64,000 nucleotides of DNA. It comes from Protea cynaroides. Lineage: Eukaryota > Streptophyta > Magnoliopsida > Proteales > Proteaceae. The stretch covers positions 93,962,549 to 94,026,548 of the forward strand of contig CM053274.1 of assembly GCA_028583415.1 (NCBI GenBank), given 5' to 3'. Position 1 is the stretch's first letter. Every line of letters begins with the position of its first letter. Below the pieces are notes generated by a model, which was not told the DNA's origin, made no database searches, and worked only from the letters and a program-made list of their open reading frames with translations. Of the stretch, positions 1 through 12,060 are shown piece by piece. Both the position numbers and the translations under genes were made by a program.

Positions 1-19
1 TTTCTTGTTTCTTTTTCAG

Positions 20-801
20 ATTTATGAAGTTGCTCCTTCCCTTTTCATGGCGGACGTTCGAAAGGCTGCTGGTGATACACTAGAATATCACAAGGTTGGG
101 TCTCCCGTTTTGGTATTTCCTTTATAAATTCTCAAGTATGGTTGAACACAAGCCGAAATTGCAAGATGAGGGAAATGAAATTAGTATGTGTCCTGTTACA
201 GTATATTAAGGAGCAGTGTTGTTAAAAGGGTTACAGTCAGCTATGTGGCAAAGTACTACTGTCCCTTGCTTGTGGCCAGGAGCACAGCATCAATCAGGTT
301 CTTGCCTTTCTGTTAAAGCATATGCGTTGAGCAATGCAAGAGATGATCGTGCAAGCACCTGAATGAAATATTTCCTAAAAGTTTTTGTGTGTCCTGTTTT
401 ATTACCTCATGATGCATCCCATGTTTTATCTAAGCATCTGCAATTGTACTCGTGGACTAGATGTTGCTATCACATGATCAACATATCTTACCTTGATCAA
501 AATATCTTGGTTTGGCTTCTTGTTGAACTTATTCAGAAAATGAGTGGCCCACACACGTGTGCAATGGTGTCTGACATTAAGCTATAAAAGTGATCATAAA
601 TTTTTGGTTCTATGATAGTCCGTCAGATTTGTCATGATTCACTATACATGCCTGCTAAATTCATGTTATTCTCATAGCATTTTCATTGCTGTCCTTGTTC
701 TGCAGTTTTACAAGAACTTCTGTAGCAAACTCGAACATATTATCTGGAGACCAAAGGAGGGTGCTGCGAAATCCAGTATGGTAAGATCAATGAAATGCTG
801 A
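20..801 (+). CDS. CIPK24: CIPK24/SOS2-type CBL-interacting protein kinase, 3' end only (partial)
   Basis: These are the last two coding exons of a SnRK3/CIPK Ser/Thr kinase; the kinase and NAF/FISL regions lie off the left edge. Bases 1-19 are a pyrimidine-rich intron end closing in CAG. The penultimate exon is 20-94 and reads IYEVAPSLFMADVRKAAGD and onward to EYHK. The intron is 95-705 (GT...TGCAG). The last exon is 706-801, beginning FYKNFCSKLEHIIWRPKEG and ending SMKC then TGA. The basic segment running from RKAAGDTLEYHK into FYK matches the protein-phosphatase-interaction (PPI) region known at CIPK C-termini. The wording of the tail is closest to CIPK24 (SOS2), the CBL4-activated kinase that drives Na+ extrusion through SOS1. 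The class call (CIPK) is near certain; the SOS2 assignment is from remembered family wording. The 3' UTR probably ends near 1000. Confidence 0.9.
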
Positions 802-2943
802 TCCAGATTCATGGGTGTGATGCAAATCAGTAAGGAAACCAGGCCAACTGAACCTACTTGGCTGCAAAGTAAATGTTTCACCACGAGAAAGGGTCTTGGC
901 AACCCTTTAATCCTCTAATATAGTTTGTATGTGTAGCATAGCTTGTAGATCTGTGTTTCATATTTACGCCTTTGCTTTGGTTCGTTGAATGTAAAAATTA
1001 TGTTATCAAAGTACTATTTGCTTCTAATACTCCAGTGCCCGAGGCTGATCCATTATTTTCGTAAACAGAGTTTCGGTCTTCTGCGCAGGAATGGGCAATA
1101 GATGCTTGGCTTGTCCATATATTCTCACCACTCATTACATGTTGGCATGTTGTTGCTGCTGCTGCTGCTGTTGCTAATCTCTCTTTTTTTTTCTTTTTTT
1201 TTTTTGGGGGGGTGGGGTGTGGGGGTGAGGGAAGAACGAGGGATTTTTGTTTTGGCCTCAGAATGCGCTAAAGAGAGCATTCCATGATTCAAAAAAGAGA
1301 GTGCTAAAGAGAGCATGTGTTTATTGGAAAACATAAGACAATGACAACTCTTGATAATGATATAATAATAAATTACTTTAATTATGAAAAATCATTTTCA
1401 TTCATTTGACATGTCTATCAAGTAAGAAATGTACATTAGTTCACAAAAAAAAAATGTAAGCTTTTTTCATGATTTTCCGACATGATACTAGTAATTATGG
1501 GTCGGGTCAGGTTGGGTTAATTTGTGCTTGATCAAATGTATCCCAACGCTAACAGGATTTTTTTTTTTTTTTTTTTTTTTTTTTGGACATGGAAACAATC
1601 CAACATGGGTATTGTTTTTTTGACAAATTTAAGAATATGAACAAATAATGTCATGCAAAATCTGTACATATGCTTAATCTGTTGGGCTCCTGTATTCCAT
1701 TGTGAGGCAATCAGAATAAGCTTACATGTTCTAAATACACCTTCAAAGGTGTCATTGAGACACACCTTAAAAGTAAAGTAGTAATTCTGCCCAACCAACT
1801 AAGCCAATGTCTTCGCTTCCCATTCATAATAACATTGCCACAAAGAATATCAACATTTCAGTTTGAGTTTATTCTCGAAATCAGGGTTCTAAATCCAGGT
1901 ATTAGACATGGTATTGATTATGTCCAAAATCGATCAGGCAGTGTCTTTGTTTGGTAGTTGGTGTTGGTAAGCATGCCACTCTCCTTATGATCAGACGTAT
2001 TACATGCCCATCCAAACGAGACCTAAAGGAAAGCCATTATAACTGAATTCCTTTCGAGGCCGCACCAGTCGCATTCCATTTGGTAGTATAAAAATCATCT
2101 TCATCTGTCTAGTCGTCTAGTCGAACATCAGACAACTGGGATTACATTGGGATGTGTGTCCAGTGTTTCCTAGCCGTCCATCCGATGTTCGACTGGACGG
2201 ATGGAGAGGATTTCTATCCCATTTGATATCTATTTGACGTAAGACCCCAAAAATTCTAGCCAATCGCTTGGATTCCCCCACTGCTCTCGACTTTGACTCA
2301 TTTGACTAATTAGAGCCATGATTTGAGTACCTTCATTAAAACAAATAGGTTGTCTTCAATAATGGAGTATATATTCTTAAAATAGAATGAGAATAGGTTA
2401 AAGAATAAGGTATTCTTGTTCTGGCGTAAAACACAAATGCGTATTTGAGAATGGACTATATTCTTTAACACATTCCATGATCTCAGAATGAGAATACAAG
2501 CGTACAGAAAATATTTTTTGTCATCTCACAATGTATTTTAAATCTAAAATGTATTCCAATAATATATATATCATACGCAGCGTTAATATCCGTGTTGGGG
2601 TATTGGGACTGACAATAAAAAATTGATTATTTCCAAATTTCAGCAACAGCTTCTCCTCCGAAGTTGTTCATCCTAATCCATTAGAATTTGGAAAATCCTT
2701 TTCTAGATAGAGAGAGAAAGAGAGAGATATGAGATTCTAAATCCTCTTTAAAAACCACTGAAATTATAAATACATACTATTATGTTAGAGAGAGAGAGAG
2801 AGAGAGAGAGACCCTTGAATCATAAAGGGTTGGTTGTCTTTCCGTCTAAAGAAAGAAGAGGTTTGGCCATGATCAGCTACAGTAATAACCATGTAGACCT
2901 CTATAATCAAAGACTAAAGGGTTATAGACATAGTTAAGGAGGG
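802..2943. other. Intergenic: CIPK 3' UTR, simple repeats and a MITE relic
   Basis: No coding sequence is supported here. It contains the CIPK 3' UTR (to about 1000), a T/G-rich tract at 1185-1225, a T run at 1558-1582, a small foldback near 2104-2206, a degenerate hAT-like MITE at 2347-2582 and a (GA)n tract near 2786-2811. The tail end (2820-2943) is probably the 3' UTR of the EPFL gene on the minus strand. Confidence 0.6.
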
Positions 2944-3324
2944 TCAAGGCTGAAAGAACTTATCACCACATCTGCACTTCCAAGACAGAAGATAGTAGCT
3001 GCCATCTTCATGGGATGATTTTCTCTCTCCCCTCCTTTGGTGAGGAGGAATAACCAAAGCAGCTATGCAAGGCTTACAATTTAAGCACTTCCCTACACAC
3101 TGAGGAGGTCTTGAACCCAATACATGTTTCCTCTGCTTCACATTCTCATCATAACCTGAAAAGTTCAAACCCACTGCCAAAACCACAGAAAGAAAAACAA
3201 AACGACAACAATCAGATTAAAATATCATAGAACCAATGCTTATAGAGGAAAAACCTCCTTCTGTGTCAGTTTTCCCTAGCTCTAGACATAGTATTTTAAG
3301 AAAGAAAAGAGAAACCAACTTGAT

Positions 3325-3369
<45 letters not shown>

Positions 3370-3470
3370 GGCTGTTGTTTACCTGGTTTAGAGGGTGGAA
3401 ATGTGAGAGAAAATATGAGAAGTATCACTGCAACTCTAAGCCCATTAAGGTATTTCCTTGGTGAAGCCAT
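2944..3470 (-). CDS. EPF/EPFL-family secreted cysteine-rich peptide (EPFL8-like), two exons
   Basis: This is a precursor of an epidermal-patterning-factor-like peptide. The family is secreted to the apoplast and signals through ERECTA-family receptor kinases, with or without TMM, in stomatal and organ patterning. Exon 1 is 3470..3383 and encodes MASPRKYLNGLRVAVILLIF, a clear hydrophobic signal peptide. The intron is 3382..3174 (GTAAAC...GGCAG) and holds a (GA)n tract. Exon 2 is 3173..2944. The join is in phase (88+230=318 nt) and gives 105 aa, normal for the family. The mature end has GSRPPQCVGKCLNCKPC and WKCRCGDKFFQP, with six cysteines in the family pattern. An exon-2-only reading from an internal ATG would lack the signal peptide, so the 3470 start is preferred. 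The subgroup is closest to EPFL8 by impression only. It could be another EPFL of the 1-8 group. Confidence 0.85.
3325..3366. repeat. (GA)n microsatellite inside the EPFL intron
   Basis: An uninterrupted GA run of about 40 bases lies directly beside the exon 1 donor. On the transcribed (minus) strand it is a CU tract within the 209-base intron. It is probably polymorphic between individuals. Confidence 0.95.
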
Positions 3471-3936
3471 CAGAGATCTGTCTTTTGCTGTTCACAGAGA
3501 AACTGAATGGTAAGAGATGAGGTTGTGTAGAGAGAGAAGCAGACAGTAAGTTTAAAACGATTAGGTGTAGAAGAAGGGAGATCTAGAGACTAGGTTTAGA
3601 TCTGTAGGTTGTATAAGAGACTTCCCTGATAACATTTGCTTCTTCACCAATAAAAACGCAGTTTTCTCCACATGTGCAAATTACATTTTCAGGTTTTTTT
3701 TTTTTTTTTTTTGGGTTAAAATATTCAGGTATAGGACTGTAGGTAGGGTTGTATAAGAGACACTTCCCTGATTTTTTTTGTTTTTGATGAATGACTGAAG
3801 AGACAAATTGATCTTTTGCCAGTTGAAATAGACTTGTCTTCATTCAGCATAATTACTGAACTACCCTTCATCAGGTAACTCCCATAAGTATTTAATGCAT
3901 GAAACTGATTTTAAGTGGTATGATCATATTCATGCA

Positions 3937-4165
3937 CATCGTCTCCTCCCAGTGATTCTGGGAGGACGCGATAATCTATCTCGGATGGCTGTCACGTGGC
4001 TCTCAGTTGAATCTGAGACCCACGTCTGAGCCGACAATCTCTGTCGGCTCGACTTATCGGCTGGGTGTTGGCTCGAACGTGGGTCTTGGATTTACTGAGA
4101 GCCACGTGGCGACCATCCAAAGCAGGTTGCCACTGTCCTCCCAGAACCACTGGGAGGACTAGATG
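3937..4165. mobile_element. Foldback MITE, class A copy 1
   Basis: The two ends are near-perfect inverted copies: CGTCTCCTCCCAGTG at the left and the complementary CACTGGGAGGAC at the right. Inside, inverted GCCACGTGGC-type arms (CACGTGGCTCTCAG / CTGAGAGCCACGTGG) surround a loop with GTCGGCTC repeats. The whole segment can fold into one hairpin of about 230 nt. It has no coding capacity. Related copies lie at 5456-5672, 23277-23512 and 53916-54157. Confidence 0.75.
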
Positions 4166-5455
4166 CAGATACTCATATTCAACAGGCCCTTAGATGTTTT
4201 TTTTTATTTTTTTTATTTCTCAATGATGCATATTCAGATCTTTAGTTTGACTAGTCATGGAGATCACCCTATAATCACATGAATTAGATTATTCTGAGGT
4301 TGAATAAGAATTATTCTACTTGAATTTATAGCAGAGAAAAAAGAGCACTTAACACCCTCATGTGAATGATCCCAAAACAAAAAAAAGAGTCGAACTTAAT
4401 ACATTTTGCTCCCTGAGACGTAGACTCCTAGCCAACTCAACTACAACTCAACTACTCCCTTAGGGTTTTTCTGATGGGATCCAATGCATTGTGCTAATAT
4501 GATCGCATCCACCTTCAGATATATTTAATCAATCACTTCAATCGCATGATCAGATCCGATCAAATACATTCCATTCCGATTCAAAATGATCAAAATCCTT
4601 TCCTGCAACAATTAGAACTATCGACTGATCCAATAATTAGAGTTCAATAAACACGTATATCAATACATCGATATATCTAATAAATAAATTACAGCTGTTG
4701 GATCACCTCAAGAATCGAAACTACCACATGACAAAATTTCTATACGATTCAAAATGAGAATGACAGATAGAGTTATAAATTGCCCTGATTAAAAAAAAAT
4801 AGTCATCAGTGGCAGGAGAGGAATTTGGAAGAGTAGATCGGTTCAGAGAATGCCAAGTGTACAAAAAATAAATAGATTGCCGCCTCTGCCACGTAATAAA
4901 TGCCAATGTGGCAACGATATTCTGGGGGGGGGACAGACTTAACAGCAGTACAGTCAAACTTCCGTAGTCTGTTACTTTTCCTTACATTTCTCCAAGATAA
5001 GACTACTGAAAGGAGAAGGAACATCCCAGAAGCCAATGGGTAGCAAATCTTTAATAAATGCTTTCACATATTTCCAAGGAATGATCAAAGGAACAGTGTG
5101 ATCACACGTGGCATTCACCTAGGTGAGTCATATCTAAAGTCCTGATCTTCTGACGCTTTGACACGTGTGTGTAACGTATGTCTCTGTTGAACCGGTTCGA
5201 AACTAAAACCATGAATTTTTGTGGACAGAAAAGGTTAAGAGGAAAATTTCTAATAAAGGGCCACCCTTTATTGGATGTCGTCCCCGGTGAAACCCTGTAA
5301 CGGTGGTGTAAGTGACCGTGCACCTGACTTCTTACATTATTTTTGGTCCTTATACCAGGGTTTAAATACAGTAGACCTGTACCTATGACTACTGTTTTTA
5401 AGAATCTTTCTCCTCCTTGATATTCGCCGATTGCTGCACCCGGATCACTCATCGG

Positions 5456-5672
5456 ATCCGAATCTCCTCCCTAAAGTTCAGGGAGGAGGGAGTACTCGTC
5501 GAATGGTCGATACGTGATTTTTGAAAAATCCGAGTCCCACGTCCGAACTCACACCCCCTATCGACTCGGCTTGTCAGTTGGGTGTCGACTCAAATGTGAG
5601 ACTCTGATTTTTTCGAGAGTCACATGTCAGACATCCGACGGGGGCGTCTCCCTCCTGAGATGATTTGAATCC
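5456..5672. mobile_element. Foldback MITE, class A copy 2
   Basis: It begins GGATCCGAATCTCCTCCC and ends GATGATTTGAATCC, so the termini are inverted. It shares with the 23277 copy the inner blocks CGACTCGGCTTGTC and TCCGACGGGGGCGTCTCC. It has no open frame. Confidence 0.75.
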
Positions 5673-6910
5673 ATCACTCATATGGTCTGGTGGAGTTCTC
5701 AGTCTCGATTTTTTTCCCACCTCATCTCATCCTATGAAAGTAGTTCACCACTCTGATACTTAAATTACAATCGAAAAACAAATAGATGGAACTCGGTAGA
5801 TATAGAAAACGAGTTTTGATCGAATGATGCTCAACCAATTCTAATGAGAAAGAGAGAGAATATTGAGTATTCAGAGTGTAATCCGAGTACCTTTCATCTG
5901 GAGTGTCTTTATAGAATTGGTATGGAATGGCATGATTGTAGACATGATCCATAGATCCCGGGGTACGTTTCGAATCCTCCAAACCATTGGATAAAGCAAG
6001 TTGATGTGTCTATCCCTTAACCCCTTGAGGCATAGGGATTGTCGGAAGATATGAGTGCTTTTTAGCCATCAGACGATGATCTAATGATGGAACTTCTATA
6101 ATTACTCCTTAATCCAAGCTCAAGGGTTTCTACAACGGTCAACATGTGGTCAACTTGTGAAGAACCTCTTTCATTATGGTTATCTTGAGACCGTGGGGGA
6201 ATAACTTTCCTATTAACTATTTGCTGAGGTGGAATTGAACAGTTGGTCTTGAGATAGTGTTACATGTCTCGTTTGCATTGATGACTTACATTGAACACGT
6301 GCCTTTATCTAATTGATTGCTGTATTATCTCTTCAACACTTGTCAAGTTTCAACTTATATTATTTTGATAAAAAAAAAATTTTTAATCTGATACTGAAAT
6401 TTGATATATGATTAATCAAAGGGAATAAATAATTGAATGAAATCTAATAAAACCCAAAAGGATTAACTCATTAGTATCACACCTCAAAAGAGAGGATTAG
6501 TTTAAATTGTAAGGCATTCTAAAGCTCGATCTGAAATTTGATGGCTGATACCAATACCTTGAAGCTTGATGACAGCTTAGGATACCTGCTAAAAGATGGT
6601 CCCTCCACATGACCACATGTACCCCAGCCCCCCGACACAGACCTGAATTTCAACTTGTCCTTCCAAACCAATTCAGAATTTTACTGAGATAGAGCTACAA
6701 AGCCTACAACAAGGTATAGTCATGAGACTGACAACTACTAGTATAACAAGAGAAATTTAATGGACTGACAACTACAACTACTAGTATAACAAGAGAAATT
6801 TAATGTGAACTCATGTGGGTTTGGATCCTTTCCACTTTTAAGTACAACAACTTGAATCTTTCATGTTAGGATTCACTAAATTAAATATGATTTATTTAAT
6901 ATATTAATTA

Positions 6911-7169
6911 AGGTTGTGTTTGGTATGTATTATTGAAAATCTATTCGTATAATAGAGAATGTATTCTTAGTAAAGAATGAAAATGAGTTAAAGTAAGAGA
7001 CATTTTTGATTTTCTGTTATGAGTTCAGAATGCAAAATGGGTAAAAGAACACATACTAAAATGGGTTTGGGTTCTCTTCACATAATCCATGATCCGTCCA
7101 AGAACTAAAGTTAATTTTAATCAACTCAAAATGTATTATTGACTTAGAATGAATACACACCAACCGCAG
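6911..7169. mobile_element. hAT-like MITE, family 'GGCTGTGTTTGGTATGCATTC', copy a
   Basis: The left end AGGTTGTGTTTGGTATGTAT and the right end ATACACACCAACCGCAG are inverted. The interior carries repeated GAATG/CATTC words shared with the copies at 2347, 16196/18024 and 43529. It is short and non-coding. The superfamily (hAT) is inferred from the termini only; no clean target duplication was found. Confidence 0.6.
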
Positions 7170-7755
7170 TGTTTAAGTAAATATTAAACATTGACAATGG
7201 CCATCGATCCTCATGTTGGGTTCCTCTAAGGCTGCTCTCTAAGGACTGTGAAACAGAAGTGTCTAATCTGGTGTAAGAGCCGCTGGATTGGAATCTCAGT
7301 ATATTATGGGAGTGATGGTACTGACTGCTATGGACATCATCAGGGACAAGGTGACTGGCATCGTACGGCAAGGGACGTCGGTTAAAGCTGCTGGAAGCAG
7401 ACGGAGACACGCACTGCTTCAAACCACGGGCGAACAGGTGCACTGTGAAGTGAGAACACAGAAGACAGAGAAGAGGGAAGACATGAGAGAAGAGAGATGA
7501 GAGATGAGAGATGAGTGCGGAAGGATGGCAGTTTAGAATTATTAGGTGACCAAACGTCATGATCAGAAAGGAACAGTGGGGGACGTAAAAAATATGGTAC
7601 AAGGGTCTATTCATGGGGAAGACTAGTATTCATCAATTGCATGACTTGTGTACGTTTTTGTAAATAAGACTGTAGCAAGTGAAAGGAAGGGAAAGGAAGA
7701 CTTGTGCCTTGGGTATTGGGGGAGTAAGAAATTCTGACACAATAAAAATACCGAT

Positions 7756-7901
7756 CAAAATCCTCTCCTGCTGCTCTTGCGGTGGCTGGAGAGGGTCCTG
7801 CGATTGATCCAAGGGGTTGGGGATCAATTGGCCCGTCTATCAATATATGGGGAGGTGGATCGACTGAAATCCCACCTTTGACCACGCAAGAGACGATTTG
7901 G
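7756..7901 (-). mobile_element. Foldback MITE, class E copy (inverted orientation)
   Basis: The ends CAAAATCCTCTCCTG and CAAGAGACGATTTGG are inverted. The core matches the copies at 20005-20150, 55273-55412 and 55749-55895 through GATTTCAGTCG, CCCACCTCCCCATGTATTG and CCAAGGGGTTGG-type blocks. It has the opposite orientation to the other three copies. Confidence 0.7.
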
Positions 7902-8919
7902 TTGCTAAAAATACTATAGGATGTTTTGACAGATGATATTCATCCCTACTCTCACCCTCCATTCCCTACTCTCTAATTGGCCTAATTTGACAACCGATTG
8001 ATAGAAAGATAGATTGATTTTGTATGGAGACAGAGGGGAATATCATCTTCTTTGTGATATGTTCCATCCAAGCAGGTTAATTTTTTGTCTTCTTTCTTAT
8101 ACCCATTCTTTCATTTTCTGTAGCTCAGATGGTACAAGCAACTCTCTTGTCTCTACCTAGATTTCCTTCTAACCAATTATTGTTCATATAGTTGGTGGGT
8201 TGTATCTTTTATTGTGTGGGGTTTACACTATTATCAGGGTTGTCTTTGTATGAAGGTTTAGGTCTATTACATGTATATGATAAATCTATAATTGTGTGGG
8301 GGATTAAGGTTTCTGGGGAACTTATATATTGTCTTCATGTGGGAATCCCTAAGTAAGACTGACAGAGGAGACCACTTTGTCAGGTGGCAAATAGCTATAG
8401 AATTTTCTTGAGAATAAAAGAATTCTATTTTTCTCTAGGTGGAGGTAGGTATCCTACATCGTTGTGTTGAACCATGGTAAATCTTATTCTTCGTGCTTTC
8501 ATTCTTGTCAGCACTCCCAATCCGTACAATTGTAATTAAAAAAATATTGGAAGAAAGAGAGAGACTATTAATTTCAGCCACCAAAGCCCATAAGTAAATT
8601 TTGCATCCATTTAAGTAAGAGTGTTGGTGTAAGATGTCTAGTATTCCATTGTCAAGGTTATATGGGTATTCCATAAATCAATCTGTATAGGTTTTGCTAT
8701 AAATTTATAATGATGACATTCACTGTAAATAGAAGAGAGGTGTCAGGACAAGCAACTCCAACTTTATTTTCCATTGATAGTGAAACAATTATCATCTTGT
8801 TGCAGCATAAGCATGAATTCTTGTCAAATCACGTAAATTTTTACATTGTATGATTGTTAATTTCTTTACATTTTGTTTTACTTTTCTACGTCATGGGTAG
8901 GGTTTGATTTCTACACATT

Positions 8920-9386
8920 TTCAAGGCGACAGACAACCATGGCCCTCATTTTGGTTCACTTGGTGGAATTGCAATATGAATCCAGTTTGATCAGCAAGAA
9001 GCCATGGCATAAAGGGGAATACGAGAGAAGGTTAAACACTTTTCTTTTTTTTTGGAGGGGGGGTTGGGGAGATAGGAGCATATATAGATATCAGTACTTA
9101 CAAAGAATTAGTGAAAGGTACAAATTAAATAGCATTTCAATTCAGGCAGATGGGTCTGTAGATCTAGCGTGTATGAAGCAATTACTCCTGACTGACTGAA
9201 ACCTGCATTCACTTTGTGCAGCTGTACAATCTACTGAGGAGAATCATCTCAGGGACAACCAGTGAAATCAGAGAGGGCAAAGCTATCTTTGGATGTCGTG
9301 CTAGTGTGCAACTACACAAATCAGAAGCTAAACTGGATGTTCTTGTTCCTAATGGACTCCCCAACCATGACCAATCTTCAGCTTAA
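8920..9386 (+). pseudogene. Unrecognised coding remnant (two exon-like blocks)
   Basis: I do not recognise this. The block at 9222-9386 follows a good acceptor (TTTGTGCAG) and reads LYNLLRRIISGTTSEIREGK to a stop after NHDQSSA. The upstream block (about 8920-9031) ends in a possible donor at GAGAAG|GTTAAA and is in phase with it only in a frame that contains two stops (TGA near 8988, TAA near 9009) after KATDNHGPHFGSLGG. This pattern fits a decayed two-exon gene fragment, but chance open frames are also possible. No transposon hallmark is seen around it. Confidence 0.3.
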
Positions 9387-10834
9387 CTGTATAAATTTGT
9401 TTCCAGACTAATCTTTTGTTCTCTGATTTTTTTTTTTTTTTTTTTTTTCGTCCTGCTCTGTAGACACTTAAAAAAAGGGCAATCATCAGTGAAATTATGG
9501 ACCAGTGTCGGAGAGTGTTGAATTAATACTACCTAAATTCATTTTCTCTATCCAATGAGAAAATGGAGAGTTCACCCAAAACTTTTAAGCTGCCATTTTG
9601 ATCCAATCACCTTAGCCTCTGAACAGATACACATAAAACCAGCCAGGTCTGGTCAAGCCCCAGTGGAGGGTTTAGACATCCTGAACAAGTACATGTAGTT
9701 CTTTTATTATTATATTTGATAGGTTTTCTCCATTATTATTTTGGTTTTTGGTTTTGGGGTTATCTTACTCTGTCATGGGATATGTATATACTTAAATGGA
9801 TTTTGTGCATTTGAAGGTAACTAAATAGAATATGAAGGTCAACACCTTGGAGAGAACTCCATATCTTTTAATTTCTCGGAATTTATGCTTCTTAATTTGC
9901 TGGTTCATAGTTTCTGCATAGATTGTTGATTTGTCTCTTCTGGGCTCGAGAGATTTTAATGCACAGAAAGGAAGATTGCTCGTTTAACTTTTCAGATCCT
10001 AATTTATAATAGGATCCTTAGTACCATAATCGCATAATCTGAGAGATTCTAATTCTATAATAAGATCAAGCCTGGGTGTTCGTGTGAGTGAATCCCCCTC
10101 CTCCCCCCCACCTAACACAAAAAAAAAATACCACTTGGGATCCAAAAGTAGCACATTGGGATCGGTTGTGGATCCAATTCCCAATTCAGGCCGATCCCAA
10201 TGCAAAATCAGGTTTGTTTAATGTTTCCAGACAATTTTGGCCGATTTTGCAGATTCCCTAAACTCCCGTGGTGCAGACTGACTCTGCTGCCAAGCACCAC
10301 AGCCCATGGTGAAGAACCATAAGCTCCAAGAGTTCATGCCTCCTATATGTGCATATGATATATATCATTGGTAAAATGGATATCTGGGTTCCTCTTCCGG
10401 GACTATTCAATTTCAAGAGTTCTCATGTTGTATTCAGATCAAATGTTAATGGAAATATTAACTGTCAAAGGAACCTAAGTGCCTCCATTTACTTAGTAAA
10501 AACCTTCAGCTTCTACCAGACAGCTACATGAGTGTTGAGTGGTGCCAGCCTTGCTGCCGCATAAGCACACAAACAGTCCCAAGAGAAGATCACACAAGCA
10601 GAATATTAAATACTGAAATCAAGAGCAGGCTTGAGTTTTCAACAACATGTGAATTCCAGTGTCATGAGCTTTATAATTTTCATAGTATAATAAATTGCAG
10701 TTTCCCTGTTGGGTTTGCAATATGTGGCATGGCATATGATGGACCTTCTTGAGAGAGATCCAACTAAGATCAAATAGCTACTCAAATAATAGGCTTGTTT
10801 AGAGAAAGTAGAACTTATCTGCAACCTCCATAGA

Positions 10835-12060
10835 TCATAGTTGCGAAGAAGCCTTATTGCTTTCCATTGTGCTTGATAGCTTCTGAATTGAACATAATGT
10901 GCTCCACTGCATTTTCTTTGGCCAGGATCTGTGTCTTGCCCCAGAATTGTAATTGTAAAAGACAGTCCTCAACAATTCTCAGGTACTGAGATATGGTGGA
11001 ATCCCTTCATCTATCATCATCTCAAAGTATCTATATGCATCCATCCTCAAGTCCATGCTTTTTCTTGCAAAAACAATGAATCATAACAGCGCATGTTGTA
11101 TCTGAATGGTAGAAACCCCTCTTCTCCATACTCTGCCATGCCAAACTTCTGCGGCACGATCAACCCTTCTCCACCCAATCAGCTCGATCAGCATTTTGAG
11201 CACCATATCGTAATTAAGAAGATCTGGCAAGTAAGAATCTTAATCCATTATATTTGACTTCACAATGATCAGGATGCTAGGATTGCATTATAACTCCAAC
11301 CATATCTTGTATCAGTCCTTTCTCAACCATTTGATCTAGTAACAAGTAAGCATCTTGCAGAATACTTTCATAATGCAATTATAAGTAGATACGTTTGGCA
11401 CCAAGCTGTACCTTCTCATCCCGTCGAGAACTCACAAGGCCAAATGAATAGCATTTACTACATAATAGGAACAAAATAAGCACAAATGAAGATAAAGAGA
11501 CAAGCATCTGGCTGGAGGTCATGACTCGTTTCCCTGAAGAGCTTATAGGCCTCTTTTGTCTTTCCCATTTCGGCACAAACACTCTTAACAAAGCGTTGTA
11601 GGTAGCTACATCCTCTCAAGCATTTCATCGAACAATTTCCAAGCTTAAGTAGAGTTTCCAATGTCACCTCATCCCATCATCAGGTTTCAGGATGCTGTAT
11701 GTTTTCTGACTTGTTAGGAATTCGTATTTGACATCATTGAAGAATTCTTGGGAAGACTTCCCGTGATCATTGATGTTTGGTTCAGGACCAAAATCTTGCA
11801 TTTCATTTTAAGCCCTGATGGCATCCATTAATGGCAAATCAGCATTGCAATAAGCCCAAAAACAATCCAGAACAGTCCCAGTATAATTTCATGATCTACA
11901 TCTATCTTCCGTGTCCGTGTCCAGTGAGACTCAGATTCCTAGATTTTTTTTTCGATACTTGCTCAACCAAATCAGTTGAAATATTTCCTGAGAAACAATC
12001 AATTGCAGATTCAGTGTCATGAATCAGGATGCCATAGAGTTGGTCAATTAAATACATCGA
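10835..12060 (-). pseudogene. Decayed PPR gene (At1g52640-like mitochondrial PPR)
   Basis: Translating the minus strand across frames recovers pentatricopeptide-repeat text: STDLVEQV, then DLPLMDAIRA, AWKLFDEMLER, GKTKEAYKLFRE, LVPNVSTYNCIMKVFCK, YLLLDQMVEKG, EKRGFY, YFEMMIDEGIPPY and KMQWSTLCSIQKLSSTMES. The order and spacing follow a P-class PPR protein of the At1g52640 type, which would bind organelle RNA. The copy is dead: in-frame stops lie at 11808-11810 (TAA) and 11664-11666 (TGA), a TAG at 11606-11608 adjoins a frameshift, further frame changes occur below 11500, and a large deletion lies between the N-terminal piece (about 11945-12060) and the repeat region. The end is taken at the TGA at 10835-10837. 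It is intronless, as these genes usually are. Family identity is strong; the ortholog name is from memory. Confidence 0.85.

Larger units (their letters stand above)
3471..10834. other. Gene-poor block with foldback elements, a MITE and one coding relic
   Basis: No intact gene is supported. Upstream of the EPFL start there is a GAGA-rich leader. A 25-base direct repeat brackets a T-run-bearing segment at 3603-3773. Foldback elements lie at 3937-4165, 5456-5672 and 7756-7901. A hAT-like MITE lies at 6911-7169. A tandem duplication of about 40 bases lies at 6726-6802. A short unrecognised coding-like remnant lies at 8920-9386. Bases 9390-10834 show only homopolymer tracts and AT-rich DNA. Confidence 0.6.

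Noticed and set aside
3937..4165. microRNA precursor from the perfect hairpin
   Set aside because: The long near-perfect arms, multiple copies and shared transposon ends fit a foldback MITE (siRNA source) better than a miRNA gene.
5102..5452. 116-residue minus-strand open frame
   Set aside because: No family resemblance, and its N-terminal end abuts a foldback MITE.
7144..7614. 156-residue minus-strand open frame, Ser/His-rich
   Set aside because: No recognised domain, no splice or family support, and a CTCTCAT-type low-complexity stretch inside. Kept as non-coding.
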